Positions 48,038 to 55,505 of a DNA stretch of 64,000 nucleotides are shown here, piece by piece (the first letter of the stretch is position 1; every line of letters begins with the position of its first letter). The notes under the pieces were generated by a model, which ran no database searches, was not told the DNA's origin, and saw only the letters and a program-made list of their open reading frames with translations. The translations under genes and the position numbers were made by a program. The stretch covers positions 190,020 to 254,019 of the forward strand of contig PMOI01000004.1 in assembly GCA_003162475.1 (NCBI GenBank), written 5' to 3'. Source of the stretch: Acidimicrobiaceae bacterium (GTDB lineage: Bacteria; Actinomycetota; Acidimicrobiia; Acidimicrobiales; RAAP-2).

Positions 48038-49284
48038 GAGAGGGATTCGGTCCGGTGATAAACACCCCCGGTCACAACGGGGTCGACTTCGAGACTCGCG
48101 TCGACTTCGATCGTCTACGCGCGTATCGACTGGCTCGCGCGCGCGAAGCTCTCGAGAGCAGTGACCTCGGCGCCATCCTCCTCTTCGACTTCTACAACAT
48201 TCGCTACGTCTCACAGACCTGGATCGGCGGCGCGCTCGGGGACAAGATGTCGCGCTACTGCCTGCTCACGCGTGGCGGCGAGCCCATGATCTGGGACTTC
48301 GGTTCGGCCGCTCGTCATCACCAACTCTTCGCGCCCTGGCTCGAGCCGGACAACTGTCGCGCGGGCATGTTGGGACTTCGCGGGGCTATTGCGCCCAAGG
48401 CCGGACTCTTCGAGTCGGCCGTCAAGGAGATCGTCGGCATCTTGAGCGACCACGGCGTCCTCGACCAGCCCATTGGTATCGACATCGTTGAATTGCCCTT
48501 TCTCTTCGAGATGCAAAAGGCGGGCGTGGACGTTCGTGACGCGCAGCAGCTCATGCTCGACGCGCGCCAGATCAAGAACCCCGACGAGTTGATGCTGCTC
48601 AGCCAGGCGGCGGCCATGGTGGACGGGGTCTACCAGGACATCTTCGAGGCGTTGAAGCCGGGTGTGCGCGAGAACGAGATCGTGGCACTCGCGAACAAGC
48701 GTCTCTACGAGATGGGTTCCGATCAGGTCGAGGCCATCAACGCTGTCTCGGGGGAGCGTTGCAATCCGCATCCGCACAACTTCACCGACCGCATCATTCG
48801 CCCCGGCGAGCAGGCGTTCTTCGACATCATCCACTCCTACAACGGGTACCGGACCTGTTACTACCGCACCATGTCGGTGGGTAGTTCCACCGCGCCCCAG
48901 CGCGAGGCCTACGCCAAGGCGCGAGCGTGGATGGACACGGCCATCGATATGGTGAAGCCGGGCGTTGGCACCGACGAGATCGCTCTCGCCTGGCCGGCTG
49001 CGACGGACTTCGGTTTCGCGGACGAGATGGCAGCCTTCGGTCTGCAGTTCGGTCACGGTCTGGGCCTCGGCTTGCACGAGCGGCCCGTCATCAGTCGACT
49101 GAACAGCGTGCGCGACCCCATTGAGCTGAAGGCCGGCATGGTCTTCGCCCTGGAGACGTACTGCCCGGCGTCGGACGGCGTGTCGGCGGCGCGTATCGAA
49201 GAAGAGATCGTCGTCACCGATAATGGACCGGCGATTCTTACGCATTTTCCGGCGCAAGAACTCATGGTCGCGAACAAGTACTAG
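48034..49284 (+). CDS. M24-family (aminopeptidase P/creatinase fold) hydrolase with altered metal site
   Basis: The 416-residue protein has an N-terminal creatinase-type domain (about 25-175) and a C-terminal pita-bread domain. Expected metal ligands: Asp264 (FFDII) is present, the second Asp is replaced by Cys275 (NGYRTCYYRT), His341 (FGHGLG), Glu374 (FALETY) and Glu390 (ARIEEE) are present. This pattern differs from Xaa-Pro aminopeptidases and from metal-free creatinase. It likely hydrolyses or lyases a small amide or related compound. GTG start overlaps the dehydrogenase stop (GTGA). Confidence 0.88.
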   Translation: MREGFGPVINTPGHNGVDFETRVDFDRLRAYRLARAREALESSDLGAILLFDFYNIRYVSQTWIGGALGDKMSRYCLLTRGGEPMIWDFGSAARHHQLFAPWLEPDNCRAGMLGLRGAIAPKAGLFESAVKEIVGILSDHGVLDQPIGIDIVELPFLFEMQKAGVDVRDAQQLMLDARQIKNPDELMLLSQAAAMVDGVYQDIFEALKPGVRENEIVALANKRLYEMGSDQVEAINAVSGERCNPHPHNFTDRIIRPGEQAFFDIIHSYNGYRTCYYRTMSVGSSTAPQREAYAKARAWMDTAIDMVKPGVGTDEIALAWPAATDFGFADEMAAFGLQFGHGLGLGLHERPVISRLNSVRDPIELKAGMVFALETYCPASDGVSAARIEEEIVVTDNGPAILTHFPAQELMVANKY

Positions 49285-49293
49285 GAGGAAGAG

Positions 49294-50301
49294 ATGTCCA
49301 GCACGAAAGTAGCCCCCACCAGCAGTGACCTCGCGCACAAGGTTGCGTTGTACCGCAGCCAGTACGCGCTGCGTCAGTTCGAGAAGCGCGCCTACGACCT
49401 GTTCCTCGAGGGACTCGTCAAGGGCACGAGCCACCTCTCCATTGGTCAAGAGGCCATCGCGGCCGGTGTCGCCGCGGCGATGCGTTCCGACGACTGGACG
49501 TTCGCCACGTACCGCGGTCACGCGCACACGTTGGCGCGCGGCGTACCAATGACGCCCGTCTTCGCCGAACTCATGGGTCGCACCAACGGTCTCATGGCCG
49601 GCAAGGGTGGCTCGATGCACCTCACCAGCGTCGAACACGGCGTTATGGGTTCGTACGCCGTCATCGGCGCGCACCTACCAATCGCCTGTGGCGCGGCGTG
49701 GAGTGCACAGTACCGCGGCACCGAGCAGGTGGCCGTGGCCTTCTTCGGCGACGGTTCGACGAACATCGGCGCGTTTCACGAGGCGCTCAACTTCGCCGCG
49801 GTGTGGAAGTTGCCGGTGATCTTCTTCTGTGAGAACAACCTCTGGATGGAGTACACGCGCACCTCGGAAGTGACAGCGGTCGCGAATCCCGCCGCGGACC
49901 GCGCGTCGGCCTACGGACTCGAGAGCATCATCGTCGACGGTAATGACGCCGACGCGGTCTTCGAAGTGACGAGCGCCGCGTTCGCGCGCGCGCGCGCCGG
50001 CGAGGGGCCGAGCATGATCGAAGCAAAGACCTACCGTCACGGCGGACACTCGCGCGCCGACCCCGGCAAGTACCGACCCGACGAAGAGCTGGCCGAGTGG
50101 ATGACGAAAGACCCCATTCCGCTCTACCGCACCCGACTCCTCGAAGCGGGCGTCAGTGAAGACGAGTTGGTGCTCATCGAGAACGAAGTCGACGCGGAAG
50201 TCGACCTTGCCACCGACGAGGCGAAGGCCGGCGGCGTGCCGGGCGAAGACCTGTTGTTGAAGGATGTATGGGCTGATGGAGGTGCCTCATGGCGGAACTG
50301 A
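49294..50301 (+). CDS. 2-oxoacid dehydrogenase E1 alpha subunit (acetoin/pyruvate dehydrogenase type)
   Basis: This TPP enzyme subunit of 335 residues has the E1 alpha signature HLSIGQEAIAAGVAAAM, YRGHAHTLARG, GGSMHL, and the TPP motif GDGSTNIGAFHEALNFAAVWKLP (GDG-N) near residues 155-177, ending with a phosphorylation-loop-equivalent YRHGGHSRADPGKYR. It decarboxylates a 2-oxo acid. GGAGGAAG precedes the ATG. It closely resembles acetoin dehydrogenase subunits, but substrate cannot be inferred from this alone. Confidence 0.93.
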   Translation: MSSTKVAPTSSDLAHKVALYRSQYALRQFEKRAYDLFLEGLVKGTSHLSIGQEAIAAGVAAAMRSDDWTFATYRGHAHTLARGVPMTPVFAELMGRTNGLMAGKGGSMHLTSVEHGVMGSYAVIGAHLPIACGAAWSAQYRGTEQVAVAFFGDGSTNIGAFHEALNFAAVWKLPVIFFCENNLWMEYTRTSEVTAVANPAADRASAYGLESIIVDGNDADAVFEVTSAAFARARAGEGPSMIEAKTYRHGGHSRADPGKYRPDEELAEWMTKDPIPLYRTRLLEAGVSEDELVLIENEVDAEVDLATDEAKAGGVPGEDLLLKDVWADGGASWRN

Positions 50302-51266
50302 CATTTCGTGAATCGATCGCGCGCGGCATCGCCCAGGAGATGCGACGCGACGAGTCGGTGGTCTTTCTCGGTGAGGACATCGGCGCGGCCGGCGGCGTCT
50401 TCAAGGGCACCGTTGGACTGATCGAGGAGTTCGGTGGCGTGCGCGTGCGCGACACCCCTATCTCGGAACAAGCGATCCTCGGCGCCGCGATGGGCGCCGC
50501 CATGACGGGGCTGCGCCCGATCGCCGAGATCATGTTCTCGGACTTCTTCGCCGTCTGTTGGGACATCGTTGCCAACGAGATCGCGAAGAGTCGCTACATG
50601 ACCAACGGTCAGATGACGTTCCCGCTCGTCATTCGTTCGGGCAACGGCGGCGGTCTGCGCTTTGGCGCTCAGCATTCCCAGAGTGTCGAGAACTGGGCGA
50701 TGATGGTGCCCGGACTCAAAGTCGTCGTACCCTCGAACGCCGTCGACGTCATCGGACTGATGGCCGCCTCGATCCGCGACAACGACCCGGTGATCTTCCT
50801 CGAGGCGAAAGCGCTGTATTCGTCGAAGATGGACGTCCCCGACGGCGAGATCGTCGACACCCTCGGTACGGCGAAAGTACTTCGCGAAGGCTCGAACGCG
50901 ACGTTGGTGGCTCTCGGTGCGATGGTCCCACGGGCGCTCGAAGCAGCGACGGAACTCGCGGCGAGTGGCATTGACTGCACCGTGGTGGATGTTCGATCCC
51001 TCGTGCCGCTCGACACGGCGACGATCCTTCGCGAAGTGTCAGCGACCGGACGTCTTTTCACCGTGGAAGAGAACCCTCGTCTCTGTGGTTGGGGCGCGGA
51101 AGTCGCCTCCATCGTCGCCGACGAGATCTTCTACGACCTGGACGGGCCGATCGTTCGTATCACGACGCCGCACATTCCGCTGCCGGCCGCGGACGCGCTC
51201 GAGGACATGGCCATTCCGTCGGTGGAACGCATCGTGACGACGGTCCACAAGTCGATGAACTCTTAG
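50289..51266 (+). CDS. 2-oxoacid dehydrogenase E1 beta subunit
   Basis: This 325-residue partner of E1 alpha contains LTFRESIARGIAQEMRRD, FLGEDIGAAGGVFKGT with the TPP-site Glu, DTPISEQAILGAAMGAAMTG, and the C-terminal transketolase domain DVRSLVPLDTATIL and VEENPRLCGWGAEV. Overlaps E1 alpha by 13 bp; GGAGGTG lies four bases before the ATG. Last gene of the right catabolic operon. Confidence 0.94.
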   Translation: MAELTFRESIARGIAQEMRRDESVVFLGEDIGAAGGVFKGTVGLIEEFGGVRVRDTPISEQAILGAAMGAAMTGLRPIAEIMFSDFFAVCWDIVANEIAKSRYMTNGQMTFPLVIRSGNGGGLRFGAQHSQSVENWAMMVPGLKVVVPSNAVDVIGLMAASIRDNDPVIFLEAKALYSSKMDVPDGEIVDTLGTAKVLREGSNATLVALGAMVPRALEAATELAASGIDCTVVDVRSLVPLDTATILREVSATGRLFTVEENPRLCGWGAEVASIVADEIFYDLDGPIVRITTPHIPLPAADALEDMAIPSVERIVTTVHKSMNS

Positions 51267-51359
51267 GCACCTTGGCGCTTCGCTCGTCGTAACTGCAGTT
51301 CAGTTCGTTGCGCGTTCAAGCACGGCGCGAAACGTTGCTGCGGGCTGCGAATCGTTTTC

Positions 51360-51427
51360 TGGCACGAACCACCTCCGCCCTTCGCGGCGTTGATGGATGT
51401 CGCCGCTGAAAACCGTCATTCGTGCCA
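51360..51427. terminator. Branched hairpin structure between convergent genes
   Basis: TGGCACGAA at 51360-51368 pairs with TTCGTGCCA at 51419-51427. Inside, GCGGCG at 51384-51389 pairs with CGCCGC at 51401-51406. It sits between the E1 beta stop and the stop of the small membrane-protein gene, so a shared terminator is the simplest reading. It lacks a T-tract. Confidence 0.45.
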
Positions 51428-51443
51428 ATCGAGGACGCTCGGA

Positions 51444-51644
51444 CTACGTCGCTTTACGTCTCTGAACGCGGCGCATGCCAATGACGAACTCGATGGGGCC
51501 CAAGAGAACGATGCCGAACCCGAGAAGTTGCACGAAGAAATTCGACGCTCCGATCACCGCGACAGCTACCCCACAGAGCACGACTCCCCGTGCGACCCAG
51601 TCGTACGCGGGGCGGTTCGACCACCTCTCGAAGTAAGTACTCAT
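51444..51644 (-). CDS. Small two-helix membrane protein, function unknown
   Basis: The 66-residue frame encodes a polar start (MSTYFERWSNRPAYDW), two hydrophobic segments near 18-33 and 36-53, and a basic end (RRVQRRK), a typical inside-out-inside small membrane protein. TACTGT lies eight bases before the ATG. The long structured gap on one side and the clean topology favour a real gene. No family was recognised. Confidence 0.55.
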   Translation of the reverse strand: MSTYFERWSNRPAYDWVARGVVLCGVAVAVIGASNFFVQLLGFGIVLLGPIEFVIGMRRVQRRKAT

Positions 51645-51740
51645 ACACGCCCACAGTACGTTGACGCTTCAATCAACCCCATGATTAGACCCGCCACCAG
51701 GTAATAAGGAGTGTCGGCCCGGGGACAAAGAGCGAGCGAT

Positions 51741-51774
51741 AAAAGTTGCTCAAAGTCATGAAAAGTTCTCAAGT
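51741..51774 (+). promoter_or_regulatory. Two direct repeats upstream of the sulfate transporter genes
   Basis: AAAAGTTGCTCAAAGT at 51741 and AAAAGTTCTCAAGT at 51761 are near-copies starting 20 bp apart, two helical turns. They lie about 75-105 bp upstream of the binding-protein ATG and may be an activator site. Confidence 0.45.
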
Positions 51775-51804
51775 GCGCACTGCGGGACGCGTTCTCTTGC
51801 TAAT

Positions 51805-51835
51805 CTCTACTACTTCAATAGGAATTAGAGAGAAT
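51805..51835 (+). promoter_or_regulatory. TCTCTA/TAGAGA repeat with AATAGGAATT upstream of the sulfate-binding protein
   Basis: TCTCTA and TAGAGA form a loose inverted repeat around ATAGGAATT, just upstream of GGAG and the ATG. The GGAATT core recalls sites of the Rrf2-family cysteine regulator CymR in Firmicutes, a comparison from memory only. Confidence 0.3.
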
Positions 51836-51844
51836 GGAGTGCTC

Positions 51845-52852
51845 ATGCACCGTCGTTTGAAAACCCTCGTTATTGCGCCGCTCGCGGCGATACTGAGTGT
51901 CGTGGGCCTTGCCAACGTTTCGGGAGCGTCGGGCGGCACCGTCAACGTCGTGGGCTACTCGACTATCTCCACCGGGTACGCCGCGCTGGAGACCGCGTTC
52001 CAGGCGACCTCGGCCGGTTCGGGCGTCACCTTCACGAACTCGTTCGGCGCTTCGGGTACCCAGGCCCAAGACGTCGTCGCCGGTCAGCCCGCTGACGTCG
52101 TGAACTTTTCACTGATTCCCGACATGAACACCGTCGTGAACGCCGGCCTCGTTCCCCGGAACTGGCAGACCAACAAGATCAGCGCCGCTGAAGACGGATT
52201 CGTCGCCGACTCGACGGTAGTGATCGTGGTTCGTAAGGGCAACCCCCTTAACGTCACGGGCTGGAGCAATCTGACGGACTCGGGCGTGCAGATCGTGACG
52301 CCCGACCCGATCAGCTCAGGCAGCGCGAAGTGGAACCTCCTCGCCGCCTACGAGTACGAGATCCTGCTCGGCAAGCGGACCCAGGTGGCCCACACGTTCT
52401 TGAACAAGGTCGTCGCCAACACCGTCGCGGAACCCTCGAGTGGCTCGAAGGCACTGTCCACGTTCCTCGCGGGGACGGGCAACGTGCTCCTCGCCTACGA
52501 GAGTGACGCGCAAGAGGCATTAGCCAAGGGATCGGCGATCCAAATCGTCTACCCGAAGCAGAACATCCTCATCCAGACTCCGGCGGCACTGACGACGTCG
52601 GGCACGAGCAACCCTTCAGCCGTTGCGTTCTTCAAGTACCTCTTCTCTCCCGCGGGCCAGGCCATCCTGGTCGCCCAGGACTACCGCTCGACGTTGCCCA
52701 GCAAGAAGAGTGCGCTGAACAAGGTGTTCTACAACCCATCAAAGCTCATCACCGTCTCGGCGATGGGCGGATGGTCCAAGGTGTGGTCGCAGTTCTTCGG
52801 CACGACTGGTCTCTTCACGAGAATAGAAAATGCCCACGGATTCACTAGTTAA
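51845..52852 (+). CDS. Sulfate/thiosulfate ABC transporter substrate-binding protein
   Basis: The 335-residue precursor has a Sec signal (MHRRLKTLVIAPLAAILSVVG) ending near Ala-Ser-Gly-Ala-Ser without a lipobox Cys. The mature part has STISTGYAALETAFQ, FGASGTQAQDVVAGQPADVVNFS, PDPISSGSAKWNLLAAYEY and the hinge segment NVLLAYESDAQEAL, typical of Sbp/CysP. ATG 51845 follows GGAG by six bases. First gene of cysP-T-W-A order. Confidence 0.92.
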   Translation: MHRRLKTLVIAPLAAILSVVGLANVSGASGGTVNVVGYSTISTGYAALETAFQATSAGSGVTFTNSFGASGTQAQDVVAGQPADVVNFSLIPDMNTVVNAGLVPRNWQTNKISAAEDGFVADSTVVIVVRKGNPLNVTGWSNLTDSGVQIVTPDPISSGSAKWNLLAAYEYEILLGKRTQVAHTFLNKVVANTVAEPSSGSKALSTFLAGTGNVLLAYESDAQEALAKGSAIQIVYPKQNILIQTPAALTTSGTSNPSAVAFFKYLFSPAGQAILVAQDYRSTLPSKKSALNKVFYNPSKLITVSAMGGWSKVWSQFFGTTGLFTRIENAHGFTS

Positions 52853-53756
52853 ACCAGCGCCACCAAAGACCCACTCGTCGCCAGCCCGCAAGGGCTGGCG
52901 ACGAGTGGGTTCACGGCTCTCACTACCGTTCCTCATGGGTGGTGGGGGTGTCTTGATCGTCGGGTACCTCTCGATCATCGTGCTGTTGCCGATCGCGGCG
53001 CTCATCAGTCACGGACTCTCGATCTCGGTCGCTACCCACGGATCGGGCTGGGCGTTCTGGCACTGGCACGTGTCGTTCGGCTTCAAGACCTTTTGGAGTG
53101 CCGTCACCGCAGTGGGATCGCGTAATTCGATCTGGCTCTCATTGTGGCTCTCCTTTGGCGTCGCCGCGATCAACGCGGTGATGGGTGTCGCGATCGCGTG
53201 GGTGTTGGTTCGCGATCGCTTCTTCGGGCGAGGATTCATCGACTCGGTGATCGACCTGCCCTTTGCGCTCCCGACCATCGTGGCGGGCGTGGTGTTGCTC
53301 GCCATCTACGGCCCCAACAGTCCGATTCACGTCGATCTCTTCGAGACGTGGATGGGACTCATGTTGGCGCTGCTCTTCGTGACGTTGCCGTTCTCGGTGC
53401 GTGCGGTGCAGCCGGTGCTCGCGTCACTCGACCTCGAGAGCGAGGCGGCCGCGAGGACGCTCGGCGCCGGGGGAGCGCGTATCTTCTTCTCGGTGGTGAT
53501 GCCGTCGCTCTGGCCTTCGGTGCTGTCTGGTTTCGGACTGGCCTTCGCGCGCGCGGTCGGTGAGTTCGGTTCTATTTCACTGATCGCTGGTGGCATTGGT
53601 CGGACCACGACGGCCTCGTACTACATCTACAACCTCACGGCCGGATTTCTTTGGGTGGACGCGGCCGCGGTGTCGACGGCGCTGTTGGTGATCAGTCTCG
53701 TCGTGTTGGTGACGACCAACGTGGTGTCGCGGCGCTACCAGAGTCGGCTCCTCTAG
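52830..53756 (+). CDS. cysT: Sulfate/thiosulfate ABC transporter permease (CysT family)
   Basis: This 308-residue permease has about six membrane segments and the EAA loop ARTLGAGGARIFFSVVMPSLWPS near residue 205. The annotated ATG overlaps the binding-protein gene by 23 bp and gives a polar 25-residue N-terminus that is encoded by a perfect hairpin. GTG 52905, at the end of that hairpin, is an alternative start that would yield the usual short N-terminus. It works with CysW and CysA. Confidence 0.9.
   Translation: MPTDSLVKPAPPKTHSSPARKGWRRVGSRLSLPFLMGGGGVLIVGYLSIIVLLPIAALISHGLSISVATHGSGWAFWHWHVSFGFKTFWSAVTAVGSRNSIWLSLWLSFGVAAINAVMGVAIAWVLVRDRFFGRGFIDSVIDLPFALPTIVAGVVLLAIYGPNSPIHVDLFETWMGLMLALLFVTLPFSVRAVQPVLASLDLESEAAARTLGAGGARIFFSVVMPSLWPSVLSGFGLAFARAVGEFGSISLIAGGIGRTTTASYYIYNLTAGFLWVDAAAVSTALLVISLVVLVTTNVVSRRYQSRLL
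52869..52910. terminator. Perfect 19-bp hairpin with GCAA tetraloop after the sulfate-binding protein gene
   Basis: Arms 52869-52887 and 52892-52910 pair without mismatch; the left arm reads ACCCACTCGTCGCCAGCCC and the loop is GCAA, a stable GNRA tetraloop. It starts 17 bp after the binding-protein stop. It may attenuate transcription into the permease genes, protect the upstream mRNA, or mask the alternative cysT start at 52905. Confidence 0.75.
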
Positions 53757-54574
53757 TGACGAACACCTCGAAGTGGACGTTGCGCGTGGTCGTCATGTCC
53801 TACCTTGGCGTCTTGATTGGCCTTCCCGTCACGTTTCTCGTCGTGAAGGCCTTCGGGCACGGCTTCGGTGCCTTTTGGTCCGAGGTCACCCAGCGTGACG
53901 CGTTGGACGCACTGAAACTCTCGCTCGAGGTGGCCGCGATCGCGGTGCCGGTGAACGCGCTCGTCGGCGTCGGTGCGGCGCTTCTCATCGCGCGCCACGA
54001 TTTCGTGGGCAAACGTGTCTTGGACACGGTCTTCGACGTGCCGATCGCGATCTCGCCGATCATCATCGGCATTGCGTTGGTGCTGGCGTACTCAAGGATC
54101 GGCTGGTTCGGCGCTCCGCTCGCTCGCTGGGGGATCAACGTGCTCTTCACGCCGCTCGGCATCGTGCTCGCGACGATGTCAGTGTCGCTGCCGTACGTGC
54201 TGCGCTCGATCCTGCCGGTATTGCTCGAAGTGGGCGATGACCAGGAGCAGGCCGCGCGCACACTCGGCGCCGGACGCTTTCGCATCTTCTTCCAGGTGAC
54301 CCTCCCCTCGATTCGCTGGGCCGTGCTCTACGGCGTCACGCTCACCATCGCGCGCACACTCGGCGAGTTCGGGGCAGTACTCGTGGTCTCGGGCAACATC
54401 ACCGGGGTCACCCAGACGCTGCCGATCTACATCTTCGATAGCTGGGACCAGCGCTTCGACGTGCTCGGCTCGTACTCCGGCGCGCTCGTCTTGGCCCTAA
54501 TCTCTATAGGAGTACTAGGAATACTCGCCGCTTTAAAGAGAAGAGAAAAGAAGCTCCTTGTCGATTTCGCTTAG
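53756..54574 (+). CDS. cysW: Sulfate/thiosulfate ABC transporter permease (CysW family)
   Basis: This 272-residue permease has about six membrane segments, the EAA loop ARTLGAGRFRIFFQVTLPSIRWA and the late ARTLGEFGAVLVVSGN segment typical of CysW. GTG 53756 overlaps the CysT stop. The 3' end is unusually AT-rich and encodes a basic tail KRREKKLL. Confidence 0.93.
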   Translation: MTNTSKWTLRVVVMSYLGVLIGLPVTFLVVKAFGHGFGAFWSEVTQRDALDALKLSLEVAAIAVPVNALVGVGAALLIARHDFVGKRVLDTVFDVPIAISPIIIGIALVLAYSRIGWFGAPLARWGINVLFTPLGIVLATMSVSLPYVLRSILPVLLEVGDDQEQAARTLGAGRFRIFFQVTLPSIRWAVLYGVTLTIARTLGEFGAVLVVSGNITGVTQTLPIYIFDSWDQRFDVLGSYSGALVLALISIGVLGILAALKRREKKLLVDFA

Positions 54575-55505
54575 TCATCTCACCAAGCACTACGCCAAGA
54601 CACACGCGGTGCAGGACGTCTCGGCCGAGATCAAGCACGGCTCGTTGACCGCCGTCCTCGGTCCCTCGGGTTCGGGTAAGTCCACGCTGTTAAAACTCAT
54701 CAGTGGTCTCGAGAAGCCCGACGAGGGCACGGTGACCATCGACGGCGAGGACATGACCCACGTCGACCCTCGTCACCGCGACATTGGTTTCTGCTTCCAG
54801 CACTACGCGCCGTTTCGCCACATGAACGTGGCGAAGAACGTGGCCTTTGGACTGAAGGTGCGCAAGCGTCCGAAGAAGGAGATCGACGCGCGCGTCTCGG
54901 AACTCTTGGCGCTGGTGAAGTTAGAGGGTAAGGCCAAGAGCTTTCCCGCCCAACTCTCGGGAGGAGAGCGCCAGCGCATGGCGCTCGCGCGCGCGCTCGC
55001 CATCGAACCGCGCGTGCTACTCCTCGACGAACCCTTCGGTGCACTCGACGCCGTCGTTCGTGCGGAACTTCGTCACTGGCTTAAGGAGCTCCACGGACAG
55101 TTGCACGTGACGACGGTGCTCGTGACCCACGATCAACAAGAGGCCATGGAAGTGGCGGACCAGTTGATCGTCATGCGCGCGGGACGCGTCGTGCAGTCGG
55201 GTAATCCGCTCGCCCTCTACGAGAGTCCGGCGACCGACTTCGTGCACGAGTTCCTCGGGCCTTCCACCATCTTCGAGGGCGAAGTCACGCGACCGCACGA
55301 CCTCGAACTGGTCTCGGTGCACCAGGGACAGGTGAAGGGTCGCATCACGTCGATCGTCTCGTTGGGCTTCGAAGCCCAGGTGACCGTCGAACTGAGTGAC
55401 GGCACGTCAACGTGGGTGCAACTCAGTCGCAACGAACTCTCGGCAATGGGACTGCGCGTGGCTCTCCTAGTTGGTGTCCGGCGCCGAGAGGACATCGACG
55501 CGTAG
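54558..55505 (+). CDS. cysA: Sulfate/thiosulfate ABC transporter ATP-binding protein (CysA)
   Basis: This ATPase of 315 residues has Walker A GPSGSGKST near residue 36, signature QLSGGERQRMALARALA, Walker B VLLLDEPFGALD, the switch VTHDQQEAMEVAD and a C-terminal TOBE-like regulatory domain from about 230. TTG start overlaps CysW by 17 bp. Its 3' end overlaps the convergent MFS gene by 39 bp. Confidence 0.93.
   Translation: MSISLSHLTKHYAKTHAVQDVSAEIKHGSLTAVLGPSGSGKSTLLKLISGLEKPDEGTVTIDGEDMTHVDPRHRDIGFCFQHYAPFRHMNVAKNVAFGLKVRKRPKKEIDARVSELLALVKLEGKAKSFPAQLSGGERQRMALARALAIEPRVLLLDEPFGALDAVVRAELRHWLKELHGQLHVTTVLVTHDQQEAMEVADQLIVMRAGRVVQSGNPLALYESPATDFVHEFLGPSTIFEGEVTRPHDLELVSVHQGQVKGRITSIVSLGFEAQVTVELSDGTSTWVQLSRNELSAMGLRVALLVGVRRREDIDA

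Noticed and set aside
48034..49284. M24 protein as DMSP lyase DddP
   Set aside because: DddP also has this fold, but the metal-site pattern here differs and no other DMSP genes are nearby, so the name is not justified.
48211..49674. Minus-strand open frame of 487 codons over the M24 and E1 alpha genes
   Set aside because: It runs antisense across two well-supported genes and its sequence is charged and repetitive without recognisable motifs.
51360..51427. Terminal inverted repeats of a miniature mobile element
   Set aside because: The nine-base arms have no flanking target-site duplication, no second copy was seen in the window, and a convergent-gene terminator explains the location.
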